NCBI RefSeq assembly: GCF_016860525.1
Contig: NZ_BNEA01000005.1
Location: 1 to 43,512 of the forward strand
From: Streptomyces rubradiris
GTDB taxonomy: Bacteria > Actinomycetota > Actinomycetes > Streptomycetales > Streptomycetaceae
Direction of reading: 5' to 3'
DNA length: 43,512 nt
Below, piece by piece: positions 32,755-43,034 of the stretch. The notes below the pieces were generated by a model. That model searched no databases. It was not told the origin of the DNA and saw only the letters and a list, made by a program, of their open reading frames with translations. The translations under genes and the position numbers were made by a program. The stretch's first letter is position 1, and each line of letters opens with the position of its first letter.

Positions 32755-33594
32755 TCAACCGAGTCGCGCGAGCGCGTCCTTCGTCGCCTCGTCGGCCGGG
32801 AAACGGGCCAGCAGGTGCACGCGCGGGTCGTCCGCGGCGATCAGCTTCGACTGGCGCAGGGTGAGCCGGCCCACCCTCGGGTGCGCGAAGTCCTTGTACA
32901 CGGTCCGGTAGTCGGCGACGTCGTGCCGCTGCCAGAAACGGGCGAAGTCGGGTGTGTGGGCCAGCAGATCGGCCACCACCTCCGCGTAGCGGGGGTCCGC
33001 GGGCTCCTCGTCGGCGCGCATCCGGAACTGGGCGAGCACCTGCGTGGCCTGGGCCTCCCAGTCCGTCATCAGGGAACGCGCGGGCCGCCAGCCGAAAATG
33101 ACCCACAGCATGTTGCGGCGCTCGGCCGGCAGCGCGCCGAAGTCCGTGAAGAGCGCCGCCTCCGCCCGGTTCCAGGCCACCACGTCCCAGTGGTGGTCCA
33201 GCAGCATCGCCGGATTGGGCTGCAGGGCGTCCAGCAGGGCTTGGAGCTGCTCGTTGCGGCCAGGGCAGCCGCGCACCTCGCCGAGATCCGGGGGCAGTTC
33301 GTTGCTGAGCCGGTACAGGTGCCGGATCTCCGGCGCGGAGAGCCTCAAGGCCCGCGCGAGCGAGGCGAGCACCTGACGCGAGACCTTGATGTCCCGGCCC
33401 TGCTCCAGCCACGTGTACCAGCTCAGGCTCACCCCGGACAGCGAGGCCACCTCCTCGCGGCGCAACCCGGGGGTACGGCGGCGCGAGAAGTCGGAGATTC
33501 CCACGTCCTCGGGAGACAACCGCTCGCGCCGCGACCTCACGAACGCCCCGAGCGTACGGCGGCCGGTGTCACCCAGATCCCTCATGGCTGCCAT
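32755..33594 (-). CDS. XRE-family regulator with MmyB-like ligand-binding domain
   Basis: 279 aa from ATG 33594; a second ATG three codons in is also possible. The N-terminus (about 10-85) holds the helix-turn-helix: RRRTPGLRREEVASLSGVS then LSWYTWLEQGRDIKVS, characteristic of the MmyB/HipB-like XRE group. The rest (about 100-275) is the MmyB ligand-binding domain, with the conserved WDVVAWNRAEAALF and FWQRHDVADYRTVYKDFAHPRVG segments. Such proteins are transcription regulators, some binding fatty-acid-like ligands and many controlling the divergent neighbour. The neighbour here is an MFS transporter, and the gap carries a GTTCAA...TTGAAC inverted repeat. A related repeat before the CCR gene hints at a wider regulon. 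Confidence 0.93.
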   Translation of the reverse strand: MAAMRDLGDTGRRTLGAFVRSRRERLSPEDVGISDFSRRRTPGLRREEVASLSGVSLSWYTWLEQGRDIKVSRQVLASLARALRLSAPEIRHLYRLSNELPPDLGEVRGCPGRNEQLQALLDALQPNPAMLLDHHWDVVAWNRAEAALFTDFGALPAERRNMLWVIFGWRPARSLMTDWEAQATQVLAQFRMRADEEPADPRYAEVVADLLAHTPDFARFWQRHDVADYRTVYKDFAHPRVGRLTLRQSKLIAADDPRVHLLARFPADEATKDALARLG

Positions 33595-33715
33595 CGGCCC
33601 AGGCTAGCAGCGCGTACCGGCCGTTCCCCCGGGGCGCCCCCGGTCCGCGCGGCGGGCGTCCGGGCCGGGAGCCCCGCGGCGCACGCCCGGGCCGCCGGCA
33701 CCTGCGGCCCGGCAC

Positions 33716-33745
33716 GTTCAAGTGTTCCGCGCCAGGCGGTTGAAC
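33716..33745. promoter_or_regulatory. Putative operator GTTCAA-N18-TTGAAC
   Basis: Six-bp perfect arms (33716-33721 and 33740-33745) in the 268-bp divergent gap between the XRE regulator and the MFS gene. The half-site GTTCAAGTG recurs at 8786, and GTTCAACTG at 8924, upstream of the CCR gene. Position and symmetry suggest the XRE protein's binding site. This is inference. Confidence 0.5.
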
Positions 33746-33862
33746 GGCCGCGCCGGTGCCGCGCACGCGAGGCTGTGAGTATTTGTCTCCTGGCTGCCCG
33801 CCCGCCGACGGCGCACGATCGGGACCGTAAAACCTTTGCGCCTCTCGTGGAAAGGCCCTGCC

Positions 33863-35092
33863 GTGTCCCAAGACGTACAGCCCGAGACGACCGGGTCCGC
33901 CCTCCCGCCGAGCGCGCCGGCCGACTCGCCCCCGGCGCCGCAGACCGCGGCGCGGGTGCCGCCCGCGCTCGCCGTGGCCTGTTTCCTCAGCAACTTCGAC
34001 CGCTTCGCGATCACCCCCCTGCTGATGGCCATCGCCACCGGATTCCACGTCCGGCTCGGCCAGGTCGTGCTGGTCGCGAGCGGCTACTTCTTCGCGTACG
34101 GGTGCGCCCAGCCGGTGTGGGGCATGCTGTCCGACCGCTACGGGCGCATGCGGGTCATCCGCTTCACCCTGTGCGCCGCGGCGGTGTGCGGACTGGTGTC
34201 CGCGGCCGCACCCGACCTGACCACGCTCGTGATCCTGCGGATCGCCACCGGGGCGTTCTTCGGGGCGGTCGTCCCCGCCTCCCTGACGTACGTGGGCGAC
34301 ACCGTCCCCGCGGCCGTACGCCAGCGGGCCCTGTCGGATCTGCAGCTGGCCCTCGCCATCGGCACCGCGGCCGCCACCCTGGTCGCCGGCGCAGCAGCAG
34401 CCCTGTTCAGCTGGCGGGTGATGCTGGCGCTGTCCGCCGTGCTGGCCGCGGTCACGGTCGCCGGCATGCGCGGACTGTCCGAGTCCCGTGCCGACACCAC
34501 CCTGCGCCGGCCGTCCGAACAACTCGCCTCGGTGCTGCGGCGGCGCTGGTCCTGGCTGGTCATGGCCTTCGGCCTGGTCGAGGGCGCGGTACTGCTGGGC
34601 TGCTTCACCTTCCTGGCCCCGGCCCTCGAGGACGGGGGGATCGGTGCCCTGGGCGCGGGCGGTGTGACCGCCCTGTACGGCGCGGGCACCCTGGGCTTCT
34701 CGCGGCTGCTGAAGCGGGTGGCGATGCGCCCGGCGTGGTCGCTGCTGGCCGCCGGCGGCGTGATGATGGCGGGCGGCTTCCTGGTCGCCGCCGCCGGCCC
34801 GAACGTGTGGGGGATCGGCGCCGCCGCGATCCTGCTGGGCGGCGGCTGGTCGTTCTTCCACTCCTCGTTGCAGAACTGGGCCACCACGCTGGTGCCCGAG
34901 GCCCGCGGCACGGCCGTCGCGCTGTTCGTGGCCTCCCTGTTCGTCGGCAGCGCGATCGGCTCGGGCCTCGGCGGCACGCTCGCCCAGCACGGCCACTACC
35001 AGCAGCTGTTCCTCCTCGCGGCGGCCACCGCCGTACCCCTGACCGTGTGCGCCGCCTGGCTGCGCACCCGCTACACGCCTACCGGCTCCTGA
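33863..35092 (+). CDS. MFS transporter, divergent from the XRE regulator
   Basis: 409 aa from GTG 33863, chosen because AAAGG lies about 8 nt upstream; a TTG at 33836 in the same frame is a longer alternative. A proline/alanine-rich N-terminal tail precedes 12 predicted helices. The motif between helices 2 and 3 is GMLSDRYGRMRVIR (MFS motif A). The second half contains GGGWSFFHSSLQNWAT and ends in a short polar tail. It resembles arabinose-efflux-type (AraJ-like) MFS proteins. It is probably a drug or metabolite exporter under control of the adjacent regulator. It ends at a strong bidirectional hairpin. A broken copy is at 40100-41344. Confidence 0.88.
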   Translation: MSQDVQPETTGSALPPSAPADSPPAPQTAARVPPALAVACFLSNFDRFAITPLLMAIATGFHVRLGQVVLVASGYFFAYGCAQPVWGMLSDRYGRMRVIRFTLCAAAVCGLVSAAAPDLTTLVILRIATGAFFGAVVPASLTYVGDTVPAAVRQRALSDLQLALAIGTAAATLVAGAAAALFSWRVMLALSAVLAAVTVAGMRGLSESRADTTLRRPSEQLASVLRRRWSWLVMAFGLVEGAVLLGCFTFLAPALEDGGIGALGAGGVTALYGAGTLGFSRLLKRVAMRPAWSLLAAGGVMMAGGFLVAAAGPNVWGIGAAAILLGGGWSFFHSSLQNWATTLVPEARGTAVALFVASLFVGSAIGSGLGGTLAQHGHYQQLFLLAAATAVPLTVCAAWLRTRYTPTGS

Positions 35093-35119
35093 CCCGGGCC
35101 GGCCGCGGCCCCGCGGACT

Positions 35120-35156
35120 CCAGGGCACCGTCCTTTCCCCGGGGACGGTGCCCTGG
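35120..35156. terminator. Bidirectional terminator hairpin between convergent MFS genes
   Basis: Perfect 14-bp stem, CCAGGGCACCGTCC (35120-35133) with its complement at 35143-35156, and a 9-nt loop TTTCCCCGG. It starts 27 bp after the stop of the plus-strand MFS gene. Confidence 0.8.
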
Positions 35157-35396
35157 TCACCCCGGGCGACGAGCGGACCCGTGTACGACCCAGCGGCAGC
35201 CCGGGCCCACCGCGCTGATCTGCGGACCGGCGGCGAACCAGAGCGGGAAGAGACCGACGACGCGGCCGGGCTGCGGCGGCGTATCGGCCGCGTGCCCGAT
35301 CAGTACGCGGGTTCCGCCCCGGACGCCCGCGGCAGCCCGGGGGTCTCCAGCGGCTCGCACCACAGGCCGTACACACCCGGCGCGAACGGCCCCGTG
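35157..35396. other. Gap between convergent MFS genes
   Basis: 240 bp of GC-rich sequence after the terminator. A 68-codon minus-strand frame (35157-35363) is open but has no recognisable family and no clear ribosome site. I do not call it a gene. Confidence 0.4.
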
Positions 35397-36830
35397 CTAC
35401 CCGCTCTGCGCGGCTTTCGCGGAACGGAAGGCGAACGTCCCCAGCAACGCCAGCGCGGCCATGACGGCGGCGGCGGCGAACGCGGCGGTGATACCGCTGT
35501 TCAAGGCCTCCTTCGGCGCGTCGGCGTGGCCCCGGACGGACGACCCGAGGAGCGTGGTCAGGATCGCCAGGCCCAGCGTGACCCCGGTCTGCTGAATGGT
35601 CTGGAGCGCCCCCCCGGCGGCACCGGCCACCCCGGACGGCACGTTCGCCATGATGATCACGCTGAGCGGCATCAGCCCCAGCCCGGTGCCGCAGCCGATC
35701 AGCACACTCGCGGCGAACACCAAAGGGAAGTAACCGGTACCGGGCGTCAGCCGCGTCAGCAGGACCAGCCCGGCCACCAGCAGCACGCAGCCGGTCATGG
35801 TCACCGCCTTCGGCCCGAACCGCCGCAGCAGCCGCGGCACCAGCCGGATCATCGCGAACATCAGGACGGCCGTCGGAAGGAACGCCAAACCGGTCGACAG
35901 CGGACCCATGCCGCGCACGTCCTGCAGATACAGGGACAGGAAGAAGAACATCGACATGCTCGCCATGTAGCCGACGAACACATTGGTGTACGCGACCGCG
36001 CGGTTGCGGTCGGCGAACAGCACCGGCGGCAGCAGCGGCTGCGCCGCCCGCCGCTCCAGGAGGAGGAAGACCACGATCAGCGCGGCGCCCGCGAGGAGCG
36101 CGAGGCCGCTGGCCACATCACCCCACCCGTGCGTCGCGGACCGGATGAAGCCGAACACCAGGGCGGCGACACCGCCCGTCGCGGTCAGCGCGCCCGGCAG
36201 GTCCAGCCGGGCCTCCCGCCTGGGCGTGACCGGCAGGTACCGCCCGGCCAGCACGATGGCCGGCACACCCAGCGGAACATTGATGAACAGCACCGCCCGC
36301 CAGCCGAGCCACTGGGCCAGCACACCACCGAGGATCAGACCGACCGCGAACCCGACACTGGCCATCCCCGAGTACAGCGCCAGCGCGCGCACCCGGGCCT
36401 TCGGCTCGGTGAAGACGGTGTGCAGCAACGCCAGCGCGTTCGGTCCGGCCATGGCGGCACCCGCCCCCTGCACCACCCGGGCGGCCAGCAGCCAGGCGGC
36501 CGACTGCGCCAGACCCCCCGCCAGCGACGCCGCGGTGAACAGGACGACGCCCGCGACGAACATCCGCCGCCGGCCGAACAGATCACCCGCCCGGCCGCTG
36601 ACCAGCAGCAGCCCGCCGAACGTCAGGGTGTACGCGTCCAGGACCCACGGCAGACCGGTGGCCGTGAAGTCCAGGTCGGCCCGGATCCGGGGCAGCACGA
36701 CGTTCATGACCGTGACATCGAGGATGATCAGCAACTGGCAGCTGAGCAGGATGGCCAGCACGGCGTGAGGACGCAGGGGACGGCTGCCTTTGCCGGCCCG
36801 GCTGCCCGGGAGCGCTGTGACGTCAGACAT
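35397..36830 (-). CDS. DHA2-family (EmrB/QacA-type) MFS drug exporter
   Basis: 477 aa from ATG 36830, GGAG 5 nt upstream. Fourteen hydrophobic segments, the DHA2 topology. First-helix motif LDVTVMNVVLPRIRADL, TYTL-like LDAYTLTFGGLLLVSGRAGDLFGRRR (motif A), and RVVQGAGAAMAGPNALALL (motif B). The family exports hydrophobic or cationic antibiotics by proton antiport. It lies 51 bp downstream of the truncated dioxygenase on the same strand, so the two form an operon. Probable self-resistance or export function. A frameshifted copy is at 38361-39795. Confidence 0.93.
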   Translation of the reverse strand: MSDVTALPGSRAGKGSRPLRPHAVLAILLSCQLLIILDVTVMNVVLPRIRADLDFTATGLPWVLDAYTLTFGGLLLVSGRAGDLFGRRRMFVAGVVLFTAASLAGGLAQSAAWLLAARVVQGAGAAMAGPNALALLHTVFTEPKARVRALALYSGMASVGFAVGLILGGVLAQWLGWRAVLFINVPLGVPAIVLAGRYLPVTPRREARLDLPGALTATGGVAALVFGFIRSATHGWGDVASGLALLAGAALIVVFLLLERRAAQPLLPPVLFADRNRAVAYTNVFVGYMASMSMFFFLSLYLQDVRGMGPLSTGLAFLPTAVLMFAMIRLVPRLLRRFGPKAVTMTGCVLLVAGLVLLTRLTPGTGYFPLVFAASVLIGCGTGLGLMPLSVIIMANVPSGVAGAAGGALQTIQQTGVTLGLAILTTLLGSSVRGHADAPKEALNSGITAAFAAAAVMAALALLGTFAFRSAKAAQSG

Positions 36831-36881
36831 GGGGACTCCGTGAAGGGGGGAAGGAACCGGCGGCCGGACACACCCGGCACA

Positions 36882-37596
36882 TCAACCGACCGAGATGCGG
36901 CGCAGCTTTCGCGGAGCGTCGACGCAGTAGGCGGCACGCCCGTGCACGACCCGCTGGTTGTCCATGACCAGGACCTGGCCGACCCGCCACCGGTGGGCGT
37001 ACATCACCTCCGGAACCGTCAACCACCGGTCCACCAGGGCGAAGAGCTCCAGGCTCTGCTCCTTGGTGCGGCCCACCACGGCCGCCCCGTAGTTGCGCTC
37101 CGGATCCTCGGGATAGTCCAGCCCGATCTGCAGCGTGTCCCCGCCGGTCACCGGGTCCACCTGCACCGGCGCCACGACCGGGTTGCCGCCGGGCCGCTCC
37201 ACGTAGAAGCCCGAGACCCTGGACCAGTACTCGATCCGGATGCCGCGCAGGGTCTCCACCAGCTCGGCGGGAGCCGTCGCGAAGAACGCGCTGCTGCCGG
37301 CGATCAGCGTCTCACCGCCCTCGTCCGGGGCCTCCAGGCACTCCAGCCCGATGTAGCGGACCGGGTGTGCGTTCAGGATCGCGTCGACGTGCATCGGTAT
37401 GGCACCGGTCCGGAACTGCGAGTTGTCGGTCCCCGGCCGCTGCTCCTGGACGAGCTGGGTGCCGAACCGGTACGACACCGCCGTGCCGAGCGGCGCCATG
37501 ATGTCCTCCAGGGACAGCCCGTCCGGGCCGTCGGGTTCCAGGACGACGAAGCCGTGACGCCGCAGCTTCTCCAGATACGGTGAGGGCGCGCTGCGG
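36882..37596 (-). CDS. TauD-like Fe(II)/2-oxoglutarate dioxygenase, 5' end lost at the palindrome centre
   Basis: About 238 codons remain up to the fold at 37596. The internal ATG at 37499 is not the real start, because family-like sequence (PYLEKLRRHGFVVLEPDG) continues upstream of it. Iron ligands are visible as His-x-Asp in PMHVDAIL and distal His/Arg in VHGRAAYC...RKLRRISV. The conserved EGGETLIAGSSAF-like segment after the first ligands is typical of TauD/SyrP-type hydroxylases. The rest of the N-terminus is replaced by the mirrored sequence. In its natural setting it precedes the DHA2 exporter gene by 51 bp. Probable hydroxylase or desaturase of a biosynthetic intermediate; substrate unknown. 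Confidence 0.8.
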
Positions 37597-38310
37597 CCGC
37601 AGCGCGCCTCACCGTATCTGGAGAAGCTGCGGCGTCACGGCTTCGTCGTCCTGGAACCCGACGGCCCGGACGGGCTGTCCCTGGAGGACATCATGGCGCC
37701 GCTCGGCACGGCGGTGTCGTACCGGTTCGGCACCCAGCTCGTCCAGGAGCAGCGGCCGGGGACCGACAACTCGCAGTTCCGGACGGTGCCATACCGATGC
37801 ACGTCGACGCGATCCTGAACGCACACCCGGTCCGCTACATCGGGCTGGAGTGCCTGGAGGCCCCGGACGAGGGCGGTGAGACGCTGATCGCCGGCAGCAG
37901 CGCGTTCTTCGCGACGGCTCCCGCCGAGCTGGTGGAGACCCTGCGCGGCATCCGGATCGAGAGTACTGGTCCAGGGTCTCGGGCTTCTACGTGGAGCGGC
38001 CCGGCGGCAACCCGGTCGTGGCGCCGGTGCAGGTGGACCCGGTGACCGGCGGGGACACGCTGCAGATCGGGCTGGACTATCCCGAGGATCCGGAGCGCAA
38101 CTACGGGGCGGCCGTGGTGGGCCGCACCAAGGAGCAGAGCCTGGAGCTCTTCGCCCTGGTGGACCGGTGGTTGACGGTTCCGGAGGTGATGTACGCCCAC
38201 CGGTGGCGGGTCGGCCAGGTCCTGGTCATGGACAACCAGCGGGTCGTGCACGGGCGTGCCGCCTACTGCGTCGACGCTCCGCGAAAGCTGCGCGCATCTC
38301 GGTCGGTTGA
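37597..38310 (+). pseudogene. Mirror copy of the TauD-like dioxygenase (frameshifted)
   Basis: Reverse-complement copy of 36882-37596. Frame is lost near 37784 (one C missing), again near 37960 (two extra bases) and near 38295 (one C missing). The stop TGA at 38308-38310 corresponds to the left-arm stop. Do not count it as a separate gene. Confidence 0.85.
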
Positions 38311-38360
38311 TGTGCCGGGTGTGTCCGGCCGCCGGTTCCTTCCCCCTTCACGGAGTCCCC

Positions 38361-39795
38361 ATGTCTGACGTCACAGCGCTCCCGGGCAGCCGGGCCGGCA
38401 AAGGCAGCCGTCCCCTGCGTCCTCACGCCGTGCTGGCCATCCTGCTCAGCTGCCAGTTGCTGATCATCCTCGATGTCACGGTCATGAACGTCGTGCTGCC
38501 CGGATCCGGGCCGACCTGGACTTCACGGCCACCGGTCTGCCGTGGGTCCTGACGCGTACACCCTGACGTTCGGCGGGCTGCTGCTGGTCAGCGGCCGGGC
38601 GGGTGATCTGTTCGGACGGCGGCGGAGTTCGTCGCGGGCGTCGTCCTGTTCACCGCGGCGTCGACTGCGTGGGGTCTGGGGCGCTAGCGGCCGCCTGGCT
38701 GCTGGCCGCCCGGGTGGTGCAGGGGGCGGGTGCCGCCATGGCCGGACCGAACGCGCTGGCGTTGCTGCACACCGTCTTCACCGAGCCGAAGGCCCGGGTG
38801 CGCGCGCTGGCGCTGTACTCGGGGATGGCCAGTGTCGGGTTCGCGGTCGGTCTGATCCTCGGTGGTGTGCTGGCCCAGTGGCTCGGCTGGCGGGCGGTGC
38901 TGTTCATCAATGTTCCGCTGGGTGTGCCGGCCATCGTGCTGGCCGGGCGGTACCTGCCGGTCACGCCCAGGCGGGAGGCCCGGCTGGACCTGCCGGGCGC
39001 GCTGACCGCGACGGGCGGTGTCGCCGCCCTGGTGTTCGGCTTCATCCGGTCCGCGACGCACGGGTGGGGTGATGTGGCCAGCGGCCTCGCGCTCCTCGCG
39101 GGCGCCGCGCTGATCGTGGTCTTCCTCCTCCCTGGAGCGGCGGGCGGCGCAGCCGCTGCTGCCGCCGGTGCTGTTCGCCGACCGCAACCGCGCGGTCGCG
39201 TACACCAATGTGTTCGTCGGCTACATGGCGAGCATGTCGATGTTCTTCTTCCTGTCCCTGTATCTGCAGGACGTGCGCGGCATGGGTCCGCTGTCGACCG
39301 GTTTGGCGTTTCCTTCCGACGGCCGTCCTGATGTTCGCGATGATCCGGCTGGTGCCGCGGCTGCTGCGGCGGTTCGGGCCGAAGGCGGTGACATGACCGG
39401 CTGCGTGCTGCTGGTGGCCGGGCTGGTCCTGCTGACGCGGCTGACGCCCGGTACCGGTTACTTCCCTTTGGTGTTCGCCGCGAGTGTGCTGATCGGCTTG
39501 CGGCACCGGGCTGGGGCTGATGCCGCTCAGCGTGATCATCATGGCGAACGTGCCGTCCGGGGTGGCCGGTGCCGCCGGGGGGGCGCTCCAGACCATTCAG
39601 CAGACCGGGGTCACGCTGGGCCTGGCGATCCTGACCACGCTCCTCGGGTCGTCCGTCCGGGGCCACGCCGACGCGCCGAAGGAGGCCTTGAACAGCGGTA
39701 TCACCGCCGCGTTCGCCGCCGCCGCCGTCATGGCCGCGCTGGCGTTGCTGGGGACGTTCGCCTTCCGTTCCGCGAAAGCCGCGCAGAGCGGGTAG
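38361..39795 (+). pseudogene. Mirror copy of the DHA2 MFS exporter (frameshifted)
   Basis: Starts at the copied ATG (38361) behind the same GGAG, and ends at TAG 39793-39795. Reading frame breaks occur near 38502, 38550, 38625-38690, 39130, 39310, 39395 and 39500. Long correct stretches between breaks reproduce the left-arm protein exactly. Confidence 0.85.
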
Positions 39796-40099
39796 CACGG
39801 GGCCGTTCGCGCCGGGTGTGTACGGCCTGTGGTGCGAGCCGCTGGAGACCCCCGGGCTGCCGCGGGCGTCCGGGGCGGAACCCGCGTACTGATCGGGCAC
39901 GCGGCCGATACGCCGCCGCAGCCCGGCCGCGTCGTCGGTCTCTTCCCGCTCTGGTTCGCCGCCGGTCCGCAGATCAGCGCGGTGGGCCCGGGCTGCCGCT
40001 GGGTCGTACACGGGTCCGCTCGTCGCCCGGGGTGACCAGGGCACCGTCCCCGGGGAAAGGACGTTGCCCTGGAGTCCGCGGGGCCGCGGCCGGCCCGGG
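39796..40099. other. Mirror of the convergent gap and terminator
   Basis: Copy of 35093-35396. The terminator stem near 40036-40072 is damaged: its right arm reads GGACGTTGCCCTGG where the left-arm original implies GGACGGTGCCCTGG. No gene is present. Confidence 0.7.
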
Positions 40100-41344
40100 T
40101 CAGGAGCCGGTAGGCGTGTAGCGGGGCGCAGCCAGGCGGCGCACACGGTCAGGGGTACGGCGGTGGCCGCCGCGAGGAGGAACAGCTGCTGGTAGTGGCC
40201 GTGCTGGGCGAGCGTGCCGCCGAGGCCCGAGCCGATCGCGCTGCCGACGAACAGGGAGGCCACGAACAGCGCGACGGCCGTGCCCGCGGGCCTCGGGCAC
40301 CAGCGTGGTGGCCCAGTTCTGCAACGAGGAGTGGAAGAACGACCAGCCGCCGCCCAGCAGGATCGCGGCGGCGCCGATCCCCCACACGTTCGGGCCGGCG
40401 GCGGCGACCAGGAAGCCGCCCGCCACTCATCACGCCGCCGGCGGCAGCCAGAGCGACCACGCCGGGCGCATCGCCACCCGCTTCAGCAGCCGCGAGAAGC
40501 CCAGGGTGCCCGCGCCGTACAGGGCGGTCCACACCGCCCGCGCCCAGGGCACCGATCCCCCCGTCCTCGAGGGGCCGGGGCCAGGAAGGTGAAGCAGCCC
40601 AGCAGTACCGCGCCCTCGACCAGGCCGAAGGCCATGACAGCCAGGACCAGCGCCGCCGCAGCACCGAGGCGAGTTGTTTCGGACGGCCGGGCGCAGGGTG
40701 TTGTCGGCACGGGACTCGGACAGTCCGCGCCATGCCGGCGACCGTGACCGCGGCCAGCACGGCGGACAGCGCCAGCATCACCCGCCAGCTGAACAGGGCT
40801 GCTGCTGCGCCGGCGACCAGGGTGGCGGCCGCCGGGTGCCGATGGCGAGGGCCAGCTGCAGATCCGACAGGGCCCCGCTGGCGTACGGCCGCGGGGACGG
40901 TGTCGCCCACGTACGTCAGGGATGGCGGGGACGACCGCCCCGAAGAACGCCCCGGGTGGCGATCCGCAGGATCACGAGCGTGGTCAGGTCGGTGTGCGCC
41001 CGCGGACACCAGTCCGCACACCGCCGCGGCGCACAGGGTGAATGCGGATGACCCGCATGCGCCCGTAGCGGTCGGACAGCATGCCCACACCGGCTGGGCG
41101 CACCCGTACGCGAAGAAGTAGCCGCTCGCGACCAGCACGACCTGGCCGAGCCGGACGTGGAATCCGGTGGCGATGGCCATCAGCAGGGGGGTGATCGCGA
41201 AGCGGTCGAAGTTGCTGAGGAAAACAGGCCACGGCGAGCGCGGGCGGCACCCGCGCCGCGGTCTGCGGCGCCGGGGGCGAGTCGGGCCGGCGCGCTCGGC
41301 GGGAGGGCGGACCCGGTCGTCTCGGGCTGTACGTCTTGGGACAC
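40100..41344 (-). pseudogene. Mirror copy of the divergent MFS transporter (frameshifted)
   Basis: Copy of 33863-35092 between the GTG complement at 41342-41344 and the stop at 40100-40102. Several indels split it into short frames, for example around 40290, 40430, 40550, 40720, 40835, 40950 and 41050. Confidence 0.85.
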
Positions 41345-41612
41345 GGCAGGGCCTTTCCACGAGAGGCGCAAAGGTTTTACGGTCCCGATCGTGCGCCGTC
41401 GGCGGGCGGGCAGCCAGGAGACAATACTCACAGCCTCGCGTGCGCGGCACCGGCGCGGCCCGTTCAACCGCCTGGCGCGGAACACTTGAACGTGCCGGGC
41501 CGCAGGTGCCGGCGGCCCGGGCGTGCGCCGCGGGGCTCCCGGCCCGGACGCCCGCCGCGCGGACCGGGGGCGCCCGGGGGAACGGCCGGGTACGCGCTGC
41601 TAGCCTGGGCCG

Positions 41613-42459
41613 ATGGCAGCCATGAGGGATCTGGGTGACAACCGGCCGCCGTACGCTCGGGGCGTTCGTGAGGTCGCGGCGCGAGCGGTTGTCTCCCGAG
41701 GACGTGGGAATCTCCGACTTCTCGCGCCGCCGTACCACCGGGTTGCCGCCGCGAGGAGGTGGCCTCGCTGTCCGGGGTGAGCCTGAGCTGGTACACGTGG
41801 CTGGAGCAGGGCCGGGGACATCAAGGTCTCGCGTCATGTGCTCGCCTCCGCTCGCGCGGGCCTTGAGGCTCTCCGCCGCCGGAGATCCGGCACCTGTACC
41901 GGCATCAGCAACGAACTGCCCCGGATCTCGGCGAGGTGCGCGGCTGCCCTGGCCGCAAACGAGCAGCTCCAAGCCTGCTGGACGCCCGTGCAGCCCAATC
42001 CGGCGATGCTGCTGGACCACCACTGGGACGTGTGGCCTGGAACCGGGCGGAGGCGGCGCTCTTCACGGACTTCGGCGCGCTGCCGGCCGAGCGCCGCAAC
42101 ATGCTGTGGGTCATTTTCGGCTGGCGGCCCGCGCGTTCCATGATGACGGACTGGAGGCCCAGGCCCGCAGGTGCTCCGCCCAGTTCCGGATGCGCGCCGA
42201 CGAGGAGCCCGCGGACCCCCGCTACGCGGAGGTGGTGGCCGATCTGCTGGCCCACCACACCCGACTTCGCCCGTTCTGGCAGCGGCACGACGTCGACGAC
42301 TACCGGACCGTGTACAAGGACTTCGCGCACCCGAGGGTGGGGCCGGCTCACCCTGCGCCAGTCGAAGCTGATCGCCGCGGGACGACCCGCGCGTGCACCT
42401 GCTGGCCCGTTCCCGGCCGACGAAGGCGACGAAGGACGCGCTCGCGCGATCTCGGTTGA
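41613..42459 (+). pseudogene. Mirror copy of the XRE/MmyB regulator (frameshifted)
   Basis: Copy of 32755-33594 from ATG 41613 to TGA 42457-42459. Frame breaks start within the first 30 bases (lost CGGTGTC context near 41640) and recur near 41740, 41815 and 41880. The GTTCAA...TTGAAC operator is also copied, at about 41463-41492. Confidence 0.85.
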
Positions 42460-42512
42460 GGCGGAGGCCCGGTCCGCCGAGGCCTGACACGGGGCCGACG
42501 GGCGGTCCTGGC

Positions 42513-42897
42513 TCACTGCTCCTGCTGGAACGCCCGGATGGGGCAGCCGACATGGCGCTGGTCGGTGAGGCGCGTAGCCGAGGATGACGTCGCCGGGCTT
42601 GAGTTCGGTGATGTTGTGGGACGCTGCCGCCGGGGCCGAGTACCCGCACGTGCCAGTCGTCCTGGGCGATCACTTTCACCTTGCCGCCGGAGGGCGACTC
42701 CGCCTCGATCAGCAGCATCGGGCGGCTCTCCATCTTGATCCGGCCGACCACGACCCGCCGCGTCCTGCCGTCGGTGTGTCCACGGCCAGCAGCTCGGAAC
42801 CGGAACGCAGTTCGGCCAGGTAGCGGGTGCGGTTGTTCGGCGTGAGGCTGTAGGAGTGCAGCGCGGCGGCGTTCACCCGGAACGGGCGGGTGGGCAT
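42513..42897 (-). pseudogene. Mirror copy of the DHQ synthase II remnant
   Basis: Copy of 32321-32701 between the ATG complement at 42895-42897 and the stop at 42513-42515, with additional indels near 42570, 42630 and 42777. It shares the same breakpoint with the ferredoxin remnant copy, showing that the breakpoint predates the mirror copy. Confidence 0.8.
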
Positions 42898-43034
42898 GTA
42901 CGGCACTGCGAGACCGTCGTGGGACGGTGTCCCGGCACACCGCGACAGCCTCCTGACGAGGAGCGCGCGGCCGGCGGTCTCATGCCGATCTGTGTCTCCC
43001 GCTCCGCGGTCCCCGCCCGGTGCCGGATCTGTGA
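42898..43034 (+). pseudogene. Mirror copy of the ferredoxin-domain remnant
   Basis: Copy of 32176-32318, ending at TGA 43032-43034. Frameshifted early (GGCACTGCGAGACC for GGCACCTGCGAGACC near 42902), and again near 42957 and 43003. Confidence 0.75.

Larger units (their letters stand above)
31691..37596 (+). repeat. Left arm of a ~5.9-kb zero-spacer inverted repeat
   Basis: 5906 bp whose reverse complement is repeated at 37597-43512. Open reading frames in this arm are intact (EamA, XRE, two MFS, dioxygenase), so this is the reliable copy. The centre is the palindrome CTGCGGCCGCAG at 37591-37602. Confidence 0.95.

Noticed and set aside
35157..35363. 68-aa minus-strand open frame between convergent MFS genes
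   Set aside because: No family resemblance, no clear ribosome binding site, and it starts inside the gap after a terminator.
37593..37600. NotI site GCGGCCGC at the palindrome centre, suggesting a cloning junction
   Set aside because: Any fold-back after a sequence ending GCGG creates this site automatically. There is no vector sequence.
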